Part shown: piece by piece, positions 1-7,275 of the stretch | How positions within the stretch are numbered: position 1 is the stretch's first letter | Layout of the letters: each line of letters begins with the position of its first letter | Source of the DNA: an uncultured Oscillospiraceae bacterium | Lineage (GTDB): Bacteria; Bacillota; Clostridia; Oscillospirales; Oscillospiraceae | Reading direction: 5' to 3' | NCBI GenBank assembly: GCA_900758315.1 | Contig: CAAERF010000327.1 | Coordinates: 1-8,357 of the forward strand | DNA length: 8,357 nt | Made by a program: the position numbers and the translations under genes | The notes under the pieces: generated by a model | What the model was told of the DNA's origin: nothing | Database searches by the model: none | Seen by the model: only the letters and a program-made list of their open reading frames with translations

Positions 1-30
1 GGAACTAGATTAAGTGTCGTATACTGTAAT

Positions 31-66
31 GAGGCAACGGATTATCCGCTGCCTCTCTTTTATCAT
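31..66 (+). terminator. Rho-independent terminator-like hairpin facing the cluster
   Basis: GAGGCA at 31-36 pairs with TGCCTC at 50-55; inside it CGGA pairs with TCCG after one A/C mismatch, leaving a 3-base TTA loop. A T-rich tract (TCTTTTATCATTTTA) follows on the plus strand. The minus-strand flank has no T-run, so the hairpin most likely ends a plus-strand gene lying before the window; a plus-strand frame closes at TAA 11-13. It may also weakly stop the minus-strand operon. Confidence 0.5.
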
Positions 67-67
67 T

Positions 68-238
68 TTAGGGGTAATAATTGAAAATAACCTGTGTTGA
101 GCAATCCTCTTTTACATCACGGCCCTAATAGAGATAACAGCCGTTGGTTCCGGCAAAATCGGAAGCGTCATTGACAATCGCCGCGCCCTGGCTCATGAAA
201 GCTACTCGAGCGCAAAAAATACGGTATTCAGTTACATT
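68..238 (-). pseudogene. Possible decayed coding remnant downstream of the repressor
   Basis: On the minus strand one frame reads on from inside the repressor 3' end, includes an ATG at 194-196, and reaches a TAG at 125-127. The same frame then continues for 18 codons (GRDVKEDCSTQVIFNYYP) to TAA at 68-70. Composition on both sides of the TAG looks protein-like, suggesting the tail of a gene interrupted by a nonsense mutation and missing its 5' part. I do not recognise the family. No convincing ribosome binding site is seen. The opposite strand is also open through 101-316, so chance is a real alternative. Confidence 0.25.
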
Positions 239-702
239 GTGACAATTTTCGCACCGGCTGCCAGACGGGGGCTGTTCGGTGGCAGGGCTTTTTTTGACAG
301 CAGTGCAAATACAGTCTGAATTTGTCGGCGGACAAGTTCTTTTATGGCGGCTGCCTCTTTCAGCCGTGAAAAGCTCTCATCGCTGATAATGTGTTCAATC
401 CGGCAGGCGTCGGCCTCCGCAGTTTCAGGGTCAACGCCCGCTGCGATAAGCTGCTCAGTGAAAAAGCAATGGCGCTCGTAGATTTTTTCGGCAACTGCCC
501 GGCCTACATCGGTCAGATGGAGAAAGTGATCTTCGTCCATCATAAGAAAGCCACCGTCCCGCAAGGTAGCCACTGCATGGCACACACTGGGTTTTGACAC
601 CTCCATGTGCCGGGCTACATCTACGGAGCGCACCATACCGAGTTTCTTTTGGAGAACAAGGATGGTTTCCAGGTGGTCCTCCCCGGACGCATGAAGTTTC
701 AT
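232..702 (-). CDS. DtxR/MntR-family metal-dependent transcriptional repressor
   Basis: A 156-residue regulator. The N-terminal winged helix (about 1-70) includes the helix-turn-helix VRSVDVARHMEVSKPSVCHA and a wing ending HLTDVGRAVAE. The dimerisation and metal-binding part follows, with ACRIEHIISDES at 99-110. Placed by eye against MntR and DtxR, likely metal ligands are D9, E12, H78, C100, E103 and H104. D9 and E12 match MntR, whereas C100 matches DtxR Cys102, so the metal cannot be named with confidence. No C-terminal SH3-like domain follows, so the protein has MntR-like length. The ATG lies 16 nt after ABC transporter 2 with an AAAGG site about 6 nt upstream. It likely represses this metal-uptake cluster when metal is plentiful; its operator might be the inverted elements at 4299-4316 and 7187-7204. 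Confidence 0.88.
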   Translation of the reverse strand: MKLHASGEDHLETILVLQKKLGMVRSVDVARHMEVSKPSVCHAVATLRDGGFLMMDEDHFLHLTDVGRAVAEKIYERHCFFTEQLIAAGVDPETAEADACRIEHIISDESFSRLKEAAAIKELVRRQIQTVFALLSKKALPPNSPRLAAGAKIVTM

Positions 703-718
703 CAGTACCTTTTATGAA

Positions 719-2467
719 TTAAACGCTTAACTTCCAATTTGCAGAAGCTGTCTGCAAATCGACCAGCCTATGATAGAGGCCATTTTCTTTCATAAGTTCT
801 TCGTGAGTTCCGTTTTCGGCTACAATACCATCTGACAATACAACGATGTTATCGGCAGCTTCCACCGTCCTCATTCTGTGAGCGATTATAAGAACTGTCT
901 TGCCTTTTACCAGCCTGGATATTGCGTTTTGAATTTCAGTTTCGTTATCTACATCAAGAGAAGCAGTAGCTTCATCCAGAAGAATAACAGGAGCGTCTTT
1001 CAAAAGAGCACGTGCGATAGAAAGGCGCTGTGCCTCACCGCCAGATAGTGTTGAACCATTTTCTCCGATCACCGTCTGATAGCCGTCCGACAATTTTGAA
1101 ATAAATTCATCACACTGCGCTGCTTTAGCTGCGGCAATCACTTCTTCATCCGTTGCGTCCTTTTTACCGACACGAATATTTTCCATGATGGTGTTATTAA
1201 ACAGCACAACATCTTGAAAAACGATAGAGAAGTTTTTCATCAACATGGTTGAATTTAGCGGAGCAATATCGGTTCCGCCCAACAGTATTCTTCCTCCGTC
1301 CAGAGGATAAAATTTGGCTGCCAGTTTTGCGACTGTACTTTTGCCGCCGCCGGACGGGCCAACCAATGCAGTGACCTGTCCCTGTTTTGCAGTAAACGAA
1401 ACATCCCTCAGTACCGGTTTGCCCTTTTCGTAAGAAAACTGGACATGATCGAATGTAATATCGTACCCGTTTGTATGGATATTCTTCTCGCCGGTTTCCT
1501 CCGGGTATTCCTCTATTTCTTTCAAGCGGTTCACCTGAAGCTGTACAGAAAACAGCTCTGCCATATTTGACATCGCCCCGGAAAGCGGATCGTACAGGCG
1601 GGAGGCAGCAATCAAAAACAGAATATAGGTAAACAGAGAGGTATCTCCACTTACCACAAGACTATTACCTACTACAATCACCGTTGCCAAACCGAGCCGT
1701 AAAAACATCTGGCCGGTTGTCAGCAGACTTGCCGTTGTCATTTCGGATGAAATCTGTGCTTTTTCCGCAGCATCCATCTTTGCGTCCAATTTGCGAAGAT
1801 AATCTTCTTCCTGATTGCAAGCCTTTATATCCTGTACGGTTTCCAAACATTCCTGAATGCCTTCTGCAAGCTCCAGTCTTGCGTTCATGTGCTTTTTGCT
1901 GAGTTTTTCCTGCCATTTCCGTGACAGAATAACGATTGCAAATGAAATCGGAGCTACCCAAAGAAGAGCCAAACCCATTTGCCAGTTGAAAATCAGCAGG
2001 CCGATACAAACAATCCCCGTAGAGATAACTGCTCCAAAGAATTGTGGAACCGTATGAGAAAATGCGTGTTCAAAGTTTGCACAGTCGCCCATAATTGTGC
2101 TTGTCAGGTCAGCAAGATCACGCTGGTGGAAGAAGGTCAGCGGAAGGGTACGCAATTTTTCCGCAAGCCCGATACGCCGCCTTGCGCTTTCATCATACGT
2201 TCCGAGATATGTCGCGGTGTACTGGCAATAATGAAAAATAAAAACAACAGCTAAAATCACAATTCCAATCACAGTGTAAACGGCGGCACTGATCTCTGGC
2301 GCACTCGCTCCCAAAACAGGCGCAAGAAGCTGATTGAGGACGATAGCCAGAAGAATAACAGGAAACATAAGGCTGATATTGGCCAGCACCGAATAAACGA
2401 TCCCTTTTAACAGGTCTTTTGCACCCTGATCGCTTAACGCATACTTCTTTTTTAACGCCTTAATCAT
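719..2467 (-). CDS. ABC half-transporter 2, membrane domain fused to ATPase (YbtQ/IrtB-like)
   Basis: Partner half-transporter of 582 residues. Membrane domain over about residues 20-310 with hydrophobic segments near 23-50, 62-80, 143-181 and 255-290. ATPase features are Walker A GPSGGGKS (370-377), Q-loop Gln418, signature LSGGE (474-478), Walker B VILLDE (494-499), a conventional D-loop ASLD and switch His530. Both ATPase sites of the predicted heterodimer look catalytic. Start 2467 (MIKALKKKYA) is preferred: AGGAGG lies 9 nt upstream, whereas the ATG at 2476 directly abuts that site. It overlaps the ABC1 gene by 8 nt, indicating translational coupling. The repressor gene follows after 16 nt. 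Importing a metallophore is inferred from the neighbours; fused exporter-like ABC pairs can also export. Confidence 0.9.
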   Translation of the reverse strand: MIKALKKKYALSDQGAKDLLKGIVYSVLANISLMFPVILLAIVLNQLLAPVLGASAPEISAAVYTVIGIVILAVVFIFHYCQYTATYLGTYDESARRRIGLAEKLRTLPLTFFHQRDLADLTSTIMGDCANFEHAFSHTVPQFFGAVISTGIVCIGLLIFNWQMGLALLWVAPISFAIVILSRKWQEKLSKKHMNARLELAEGIQECLETVQDIKACNQEEDYLRKLDAKMDAAEKAQISSEMTTASLLTTGQMFLRLGLATVIVVGNSLVVSGDTSLFTYILFLIAASRLYDPLSGAMSNMAELFSVQLQVNRLKEIEEYPEETGEKNIHTNGYDITFDHVQFSYEKGKPVLRDVSFTAKQGQVTALVGPSGGGKSTVAKLAAKFYPLDGGRILLGGTDIAPLNSTMLMKNFSIVFQDVVLFNNTIMENIRVGKKDATDEEVIAAAKAAQCDEFISKLSDGYQTVIGENGSTLSGGEAQRLSIARALLKDAPVILLDEATASLDVDNETEIQNAISRLVKGKTVLIIAHRMRTVEAADNIVVLSDGIVAENGTHEELMKENGLYHRLVDLQTASANWKLSV

Positions 2468-4268
2468 GCTGCTCATCCTCCTTTCCGACCTTCCAGGCAA
2501 TCGAGGTCTGGTAATCCTTCCACATAGAAGAATAAATACCATTTAAGGCTACCAATTCTTCATGCGTACCTCTTTCTGCAATCTGCCCCTCCTTGAACAC
2601 CAGGATAAGGTCTGCGTCTTGTATCGTAGAGAGCCGGTGGGCAATCATCATAACCGTTTTGTTTTGGGTCAGCCGCTCAAAAGCGAGCTGTATCTGATGT
2701 TCATTTTCGGCATCTGCAAATGCTGTGGCTTCATCCAGTACAATAATAGGGGCGTCTTTTAAAATTGCCCTTGCAAGAGCAATCCTTTGATTTTCACCTC
2801 CTGAGAGATATGTGCCTCCTGTTCCAACGAGCGTATCAAGCCCATCCGGGAGGCGGTCAATAATATCTTTGCATTGTGCTTCATCAGCCGCTTTCAGGAC
2901 TTCTTCCCTGGTAGCGTCCGGGCGGGCCGCCTTAATATTATTCATCAAGGTGTCCTTGAACAGACAGGTATTCTGAAACACGAAAGCAACTCTTTTCATC
3001 AGTTCTTGCTTCTCAATATTGCGTACATCCACGCCGCCAATCGTAACGGAACCTGACTGAACATCATAAAATCGGGGAATGAGGCTTGCCGCTGTACTTT
3101 TACCGCTGCCGGAGGCACCAACAAGCGCCACTGTTTTTCCTGTCGGAACCTCAAAGCTGATATGGTCTAAGGCCTTCTCTTTGGCCCCTGGATAGGCGAA
3201 GGAAACATCCGAAAACACAATCGAAGCATCTGCCGGGATCAGGGGATGTTCCGGCTCCTTCAAGGGCTTTTCCTGCAAAATTTCATCCACCCGGCTGACT
3301 GCACTTTTAGCCGCCATAAGCTGCTCGCTGGCAAACATGATACGGTTCATCATAGTTGCACAGACCGGAGTAAACAAACTGTAAAACAGAAAATCCAGCA
3401 CAACATTTTCATAAGCCGCCTGGCCGCTGACCCCGGACAAAATAAACATGGCGACTGGAATAAGTAAAACAAATGTGCCGTTCAGTGTTACTGTAAATCC
3501 CGTAAGAGGAATACGGCATTTTAAGGCATACCCGGAAGCAAATTTTTCGTATTCTTCTATTGCAGCGTGAAAATTTTTGAAGGAATAAATAGTTTGCTGA
3601 AATACTTTTACAACAGGAATACCGCGAATATATTCCACAGCTTCTTTATTCATTGTTTCCAGTGCAGTCATATACTTGCCCATAAACTGCGCATTATCTC
3701 CGCCCATCATCTGTTTGAGAAAGATGACACTGATTCCCATAGGTATCAGGCAGCAAATTCCCAGCCGCCAGTCAAAAAGGAAAATCAAAATAATAACGGC
3801 AACCGGCATAACTGCGGCTCCGGTCAGATCGGGAAGCTGATGGGCCAGAAATCCTTCTGTAAGCCCTGCATTATCATCAATGATGTTTCTGAGCCGTCCG
3901 CTTGCATTTTGGCTGAAATACCCCAACGGCAGCGTCACGATATGATGAATTGCAGATTTTCTCATATTGGTGGCTGTACGAAACGCCGCCAGATGAGTAC
4001 AGTTCAGGGCGATAAAATAAATTAAAATGCTTGCCGCTGCAAACACAACCGCCATCCACGCATAATGGACGCTCCCCGTTGCAAGAGATATATCCCCGGC
4101 AGCAAAAGCCTGGATTAAATCGCGGATGACGAGCCAAATGCAAACAAAAGGCAGCATAGATAAAATAGTACTGATTCCGGAGAGAACACATCCCAAAACA
4201 GTCAAAACATGGAATTTCCCTGCATATCCGAACATTCTGGACAGTTCTCCATTTTTTTGCTTCTCCAT
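2460..4268 (-). CDS. ABC half-transporter 1, membrane domain fused to ATPase (YbtP/IrtA-like)
   Basis: A 602-residue type IV-fold ABC protein: transmembrane domain over about residues 18-320, then the nucleotide-binding domain. The ATPase has Walker A GASGSGKS (384-391), Q-loop Gln432, signature LSGGE (488-492), Walker B IIVLDE (508-513) and switch His544. The D-loop reads AFADAEN in place of the usual SALD, a form I associate with YbtP/YbtQ- and IrtA/IrtB-type siderophore importers; this is a suggestion, not proof. The ATG at 4268 is chosen because AAAGGAG lies 8 nt upstream, while a TTG two codons earlier is too close. The stop lies inside the start of the next gene, so the two proteins probably form a heterodimer. 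An exporter of a drug or peptide is the main alternative. Confidence 0.9.
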   Translation of the reverse strand: MEKQKNGELSRMFGYAGKFHVLTVLGCVLSGISTILSMLPFVCIWLVIRDLIQAFAAGDISLATGSVHYAWMAVVFAAASILIYFIALNCTHLAAFRTATNMRKSAIHHIVTLPLGYFSQNASGRLRNIIDDNAGLTEGFLAHQLPDLTGAAVMPVAVIILIFLFDWRLGICCLIPMGISVIFLKQMMGGDNAQFMGKYMTALETMNKEAVEYIRGIPVVKVFQQTIYSFKNFHAAIEEYEKFASGYALKCRIPLTGFTVTLNGTFVLLIPVAMFILSGVSGQAAYENVVLDFLFYSLFTPVCATMMNRIMFASEQLMAAKSAVSRVDEILQEKPLKEPEHPLIPADASIVFSDVSFAYPGAKEKALDHISFEVPTGKTVALVGASGSGKSTAASLIPRFYDVQSGSVTIGGVDVRNIEKQELMKRVAFVFQNTCLFKDTLMNNIKAARPDATREEVLKAADEAQCKDIIDRLPDGLDTLVGTGGTYLSGGENQRIALARAILKDAPIIVLDEATAFADAENEHQIQLAFERLTQNKTVMMIAHRLSTIQDADLILVFKEGQIAERGTHEELVALNGIYSSMWKDYQTSIAWKVGKEDEQHD

Positions 4269-4287
4269 AAGCAAGTCTCCTTTCGCA

Positions 4288-4325
4288 ATAATAGACGGGT
4301 TAGCATTTTATAACCCGCCTATTAT
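4288..4325 (-). promoter_or_regulatory. Inverted repeat in the leader of ABC1 (operator or mRNA hairpin)
   Basis: Arms of 15 bases (4288-4302 and 4311-4325) around an 8-base loop. The only imperfect position is A/C on the plus strand, which becomes a G-U pair in minus-strand RNA, so the transcript could form a full 15 bp stem. No T-run follows on the minus strand, so it is not a standard terminator. The core GTTA-N8-TAACCC (4299-4316) is shared with the region before the S-component gene. It overlaps the predicted -10 and start site, a good position for a repressor such as the DtxR-type protein encoded at the end of the unit. That link is inferred. Confidence 0.6.
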
Positions 4326-4352
4326 CATAAAATCATTCGGTTGTTTCTGCCA
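4324..4352 (-). promoter_or_regulatory. Predicted promoter of ABC1-ABC2-repressor unit
   Basis: Minus-strand -10 TATGAT (4324-4329) with a 17 bp spacer to a weak -35 TGGCAG (4347-4352). A shifted -10 (GATAAT, 4321-4326) is also possible. The weak -35 next to the operator-like repeats suggests activator dependence. Predicted transcription would start near 4317, inside the inverted repeat. Confidence 0.45.
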
Positions 4353-4385
4353 CTCCATACAGAGCGTATCTATCCAATCGGACAC
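4349..4385 (-). promoter_or_regulatory. Candidate AraC operator, copy B
   Basis: Second copy of the block at 7288-7325. On the plus strand the half-sites are TCCATACAGAG (4354-4364) and TCCAATCGGAC (4373-4383), with a 19 bp period, one base shorter than copy A. The block begins just after the ATPase stop codon, in non-coding DNA, so coding constraint cannot explain the similarity to copy A. Its downstream edge overlaps a poor -35 (TGGCAG, 4347-4352) that sits 17 bp from a good -10 (TATGAT, 4324-4329). This is the geometry of a promoter directly activated by an AraC-type protein. Confidence 0.65.
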
Positions 4386-4390
4386 GTAAT

Positions 4391-5872
4391 TCATTGACAC
4401 ATAAGGCAGGAGTATAAGCGGGACAAATTTTCCTGTAACGGAAATGTTTCTACATGACCTTCATCAACGAAATGCAGAACCCGATTGCAAGTCATAGCGG
4501 CAAATTCATAATCGTGGGTAATGATTAAAATGGTCTTTCCTTTTTGCGCCAGAGCTTTCAAATGCTCCGATATTCTCATCATATTTTTGAAATCAAGACC
4601 GCTGGTAGGCTCATCCAAAATCAAAACGGGGGTATCTATCCAATCCGATACTGCGAGAGTGAGTCGTTGTTTCTGCCCGCCGGAAAGAGTAGCGGGATGC
4701 CGTTCTTTCCGTTCAAACAAGCCATATAGTTTTAGCAGATCATCGCGTTGCTCCTGGGTACTGCCTTTTCCGTTTAATAGCAGTTCTTCTTCTACGCTGT
4801 CCCCAAACAACTGGCAATCTGTATTTTGCATAACAAAGTAGGCAAAATTCTTCCGTTTGCCTTTAGATACCTTTGTCCCGTTATATATGACCTGACCCTC
4901 TTTTTCCTTTTGCATACCACAAAGAATATTCGACAAAGTAGTTTTTCCTATTCCGTTATGGCCTACAATCGCAATCAGATCACCAGCATACGCCTGAAAA
5001 GATACATCATGGAAAACCGGATGTTTGCGATAGGAAAACGCCAAATCCTTTACCTCCATCGTCATATCTTTTTCTTTTACAGGGGAAATATCTACTTCAA
5101 TATGGTGCAAATCTGCCGCTCGTATTCCTATGGCTCGTCTTTTTTCTTCTGGAATAGAGCGCAGTTCTCCCGCCGTCCATTCTTCTTTTATGCTCCCGTT
5201 TTCCATATAGAGAAAACGGTCTGCAAGGTCAGTAAGATAATAAAGCCGGTGTTCAGCAACAATGATTGTGTGGCCTTCCGCTTTAAGTCCACCCATCAAA
5301 TTTTTAAGCGCCTCAACGGAATACATATCCAAATTGGCCGAAGGTTCATCAAACACATAAATTTCCGGATCAACAGCATTGACGGAGGCCACCGCTATTT
5401 TCTGTTTTTCCCCGCTAGACATCGGATAAATTTCTTTCCCTCGCAGCATATCTCCGTTAATACGCTTGATTGCACTTGAAACCCGCCTATCCAATTCTTC
5501 ATACGGAACGCCATAATTTTCACACCCAAACGAAATCTCATCCTCTGTAATACTGGCAAAAAACTGGCTCTTTGGATCTTGAAAGATTGAACCTACTTTT
5601 TTCCCGATTTCATACAGAGGATATTCCGATATGTTGCGTCCCAACAGTGTGATGCGCCCTTTCAGTGTCCCTTCGTAAAATTGTTCGCCTAACCCGTTTA
5701 CCAATCGTGTTAAAGTTGTCTTTCCGCAGCCGCTCCCTCCAGTCAGAACAAGAAACTCGCCCTCTTTTACATCGAGGCTGATATGATGGATACTATCTGT
5801 TTCGGCTCCCGGATATTCAAAAGAGACATCTTCAAACTGGATAACGGATCGCCTTGCTTTATCATTTACCAT
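4391..5872 (-). CDS. ECF transporter double ATPase (fused A-A' component)
   Basis: A 493-residue protein with two ABC ATPase domains in one chain, which powers the ECF importer. Domain 1 has Walker A GGSGCGKT (45-52), Q-loop Gln98, signature SSGEK (152-156), Walker B with DE at 175-176 and switch His208. Domain 2 has Walker A GHNGIGKT (304-311), Q-loop Gln349, canonical LSGGQ (397-401), Walker B with DE at 420-421 and His453. The first signature departs from LSGGQ, but catalytic residues are present in both halves. The start at 5872 overlaps the EcfT stop by one base and follows AAAGGA; the reading frame continues upstream inside EcfT, but that extension does not resemble the family. The stop is followed at once by a control region for the ABC pair. 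Confidence 0.92.
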   Translation of the reverse strand: MVNDKARRSVIQFEDVSFEYPGAETDSIHHISLDVKEGEFLVLTGGSGCGKTTLTRLVNGLGEQFYEGTLKGRITLLGRNISEYPLYEIGKKVGSIFQDPKSQFFASITEDEISFGCENYGVPYEELDRRVSSAIKRINGDMLRGKEIYPMSSGEKQKIAVASVNAVDPEIYVFDEPSANLDMYSVEALKNLMGGLKAEGHTIIVAEHRLYYLTDLADRFLYMENGSIKEEWTAGELRSIPEEKRRAIGIRAADLHHIEVDISPVKEKDMTMEVKDLAFSYRKHPVFHDVSFQAYAGDLIAIVGHNGIGKTTLSNILCGMQKEKEGQVIYNGTKVSKGKRKNFAYFVMQNTDCQLFGDSVEEELLLNGKGSTQEQRDDLLKLYGLFERKERHPATLSGGQKQRLTLAVSDWIDTPVLILDEPTSGLDFKNMMRISEHLKALAQKGKTILIITHDYEFAAMTCNRVLHFVDEGHVETFPLQENLSRLYSCLMCQ

Positions 5873-6549
5873 TATGCTACCGTCCTTTCCAGCACAAAAT
5901 AGAGTGCGGTTACGCAAACAGCAACCACGCACATAATCCAATCTCTTTTTTGAAATTCTATCTTCCTGCGGCAGGTATGTTTTCCCGGATTGGAAATCCC
6001 CCTGCTTTCAGCAGAAGCTGCGAGTTCCTCAGCTATTCTGGATGAACGGAAAATAACAGGCGTAACAATATACTCCATTGCGTCCAGAGGATGTTTCCAT
6101 AACAACAGCTTTCGCAGCCGAAGTGAGGCAAACACATCGGAAAATTCACTGCGCACAGTAGGGAAGAAACGCAGCATGAAGGTTACGGGCAGGGCAATTC
6201 CATCAGGAGCGTGGATTTTTTTAAAAACTGCTACAACTTCTCCCGGCGGCATACCAATCACGGGCTGCGCAGCCATAACCATCATCAAAATACGCAGCAC
6301 CATGAACAGGAACATTTCCGGCATAAGAATGGTAATGCCCTGTCCTCCTGAAAGCAACCTCAACACGATAAAAATACCGCAGACGATCAAATATTTTATT
6401 GTCTGCCTGCCAAAGCCCTGAATAATCAGATACACGCTCAAAACGCCCAAAAGTGTGTATATCAAAATGTCGCTTGTGAGCACCGCCACAAGCGACATAG
6501 CGAGAACTATGACAAGCAATTTGGTTCGAAAATCAAATTTCATGCTCAT
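5872..6549 (-). CDS. ECF transporter T component (CbiQ/EcfT-type permease)
   Basis: Membrane coupling protein of 225 residues that links the ATPase to the S component. Hydrophobic stretches lie at about residues 10-45, 50-66, 76-98 and 204-220. The cytoplasmic part carries two motifs expected of EcfT proteins, which contact the ATPases through Ala-Arg-Gly-type coupling helices: ASLRLRK (141-147) and AASAESRGI (177-185). The first is a variant, with lysine where glycine is common. The ATG at 6549 lies 3 nt after the S-component stop with no good ribosome binding site, so translation is probably coupled. A second in-frame ATG lies two codons later. Its TAA stop overlaps the ATG of the ATPase gene (TAATG). 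Confidence 0.88.
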   Translation of the reverse strand: MSMKFDFRTKLLVIVLAMSLVAVLTSDILIYTLLGVLSVYLIIQGFGRQTIKYLIVCGIFIVLRLLSGGQGITILMPEMFLFMVLRILMMVMAAQPVIGMPPGEVVAVFKKIHAPDGIALPVTFMLRFFPTVRSEFSDVFASLRLRKLLLWKHPLDAMEYIVTPVIFRSSRIAEELAASAESRGISNPGKHTCRRKIEFQKRDWIMCVVAVCVTALYFVLERTVA

Positions 6550-6552
6550 AGT

Positions 6553-7158
6553 TTATTTAATCGCGCCACTCTTTCTGAAGTGCTTCACAATCAGTTTGTT
6601 GCTAATCATGCAGCCAAGGACGGCCAGGATAGCGGTGACAGCCAGGCTCAAAAGGACGTACTTCGGATCGGTGTAATACTGGGTCTGAGCCTGAACCTGC
6701 TGCTCGCTGACGCCGGTGGCAAGAAATGCGTCTTTGAAAAACCAAATTTCTGACATACCATGTGCAGCGCGAACCAGTGCCGTGATTACCCACGAAATAG
6801 ACACACGCTTAATGTCATGGTAGGCATCCTTTCCGCACATGGAAAGCTCTGCGATGATGCCGCCGCCCAAAAACCACGGAATCATAAATGGCCCCATCAT
6901 CAATCCGGCGATAATCGCCCACATGATATTGTAGACAAGAGCGGGGCCATGCTTGCCGACTTTCATGCACATATAAACATAGAACGGTGCGAGGATAAGT
7001 GCCGCACCAGCGGCGTTAAAAATCATGGAATAGAACAGTGAAGCGCCGGTCAGGATCGAATAGACCATAAATACAACGAACATGACCGCACAGAAGATAC
7101 CGATGATTGCCGCGTCTTTGACAGTGTACTTGTTACCTGTCGATTTTTCATTTTCCAT
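6553..7158 (-). CDS. ECF transporter S component, MptD/Trep_Strep family
   Basis: Integral membrane protein of 201 residues, the predicted substrate-binding (S) subunit of an energy-coupling factor importer. About five or six hydrophobic segments are visible (roughly residues 15-37, 42-62, 72-104 in two parts, 118-138 and 165-187). The overall pattern, with a KYTVKDAAIIGIFCAVMF start and a loop containing GPFMIPWFLGGGIIAE, recalls the Trep_Strep/MptD-type family, whose substrate is not established. The start at 7158 is chosen over an upstream TTG because AAAGGAGG sits 8 nt before this ATG. The gene lies 117 nt after the AraC gene, leaving room for its own promoter, and is followed after 3 nt by the T component. 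The ligand could be a metallophore or another small molecule; the sequence does not decide. Confidence 0.85.
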   Translation of the reverse strand: MENEKSTGNKYTVKDAAIIGIFCAVMFVVFMVYSILTGASLFYSMIFNAAGAALILAPFYVYMCMKVGKHGPALVYNIMWAIIAGLMMGPFMIPWFLGGGIIAELSMCGKDAYHDIKRVSISWVITALVRAAHGMSEIWFFKDAFLATGVSEQQVQAQTQYYTDPKYVLLSLAVTAILAVLGCMISNKLIVKHFRKSGAIK

Positions 7159-7186
7159 TTGGAAATCCTCCTTTGTCTTGCAGAAA

Positions 7187-7237
7187 GTTAGCAACGTCTA
7201 ACCCACTATTCAAAAAATAGGCCAGCTCCAAGCGGTC
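7187..7237 (-). promoter_or_regulatory. Candidate control region of the ECF module, with inverted element A
   Basis: This stretch precedes the S-component gene. On the plus strand GTTA-N8-TAACCC (7187-7204), followed by ACTATT, matches the element before the ABC1 gene in sequence, in spacer length and in distance to the start codon (28 versus 30 nt). Further upstream, TCCAAGCGGTC (7227-7237) matches the AraC half-site TCCAAACGGAC at 9 of 11 bases. A weak -10 (TGAATA on the minus strand, 7207-7212) would place that half-site over the -35 position, as expected for an activator-dependent promoter. The -10 assignment is tentative; the sequence match with the second region is directly visible. Confidence 0.45.
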
Positions 7238-7275
7238 TTTCTGCTTTTATCTGACAAAGGATATTCTAATACAGC

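Noticed and set aside
1..231. Attachment site or insertion-sequence end
   Set aside because: No terminal inverted repeat, target duplication or transposase remnant can be recognised here, so a mobile-element boundary is only a guess.
101..319. Plus-strand open frame of about 72 codons overlapping the repressor 3' end
   Set aside because: It has no ATG, no ribosome binding site, and over 232-319 it lies opposite a well-supported gene; kept only as the alternative to the minus-strand remnant.
3567..4025. Plus-strand open frame of 152 codons
   Set aside because: It lies wholly opposite the membrane domain of ABC1, with no ribosome binding site and no recognisable domain.
4288..4325. Rho-independent terminator between the ECF ATPase and ABC1 genes
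   Set aside because: The stem is strong but no T-run follows on the minus strand, and the ABC1 ribosome binding site comes directly after.
4826..5479. Plus-strand open frame of 217 codons
   Set aside because: It is the antisense shadow of the double ATPase gene, whose motifs are complete; the plus-strand product looks like no known protein.
7159..7275. Riboswitch in the leader of the S-component gene
   Set aside because: The 117 nt gap shows a short inverted element and promoter-like sequence but no riboswitch fold I recognise.
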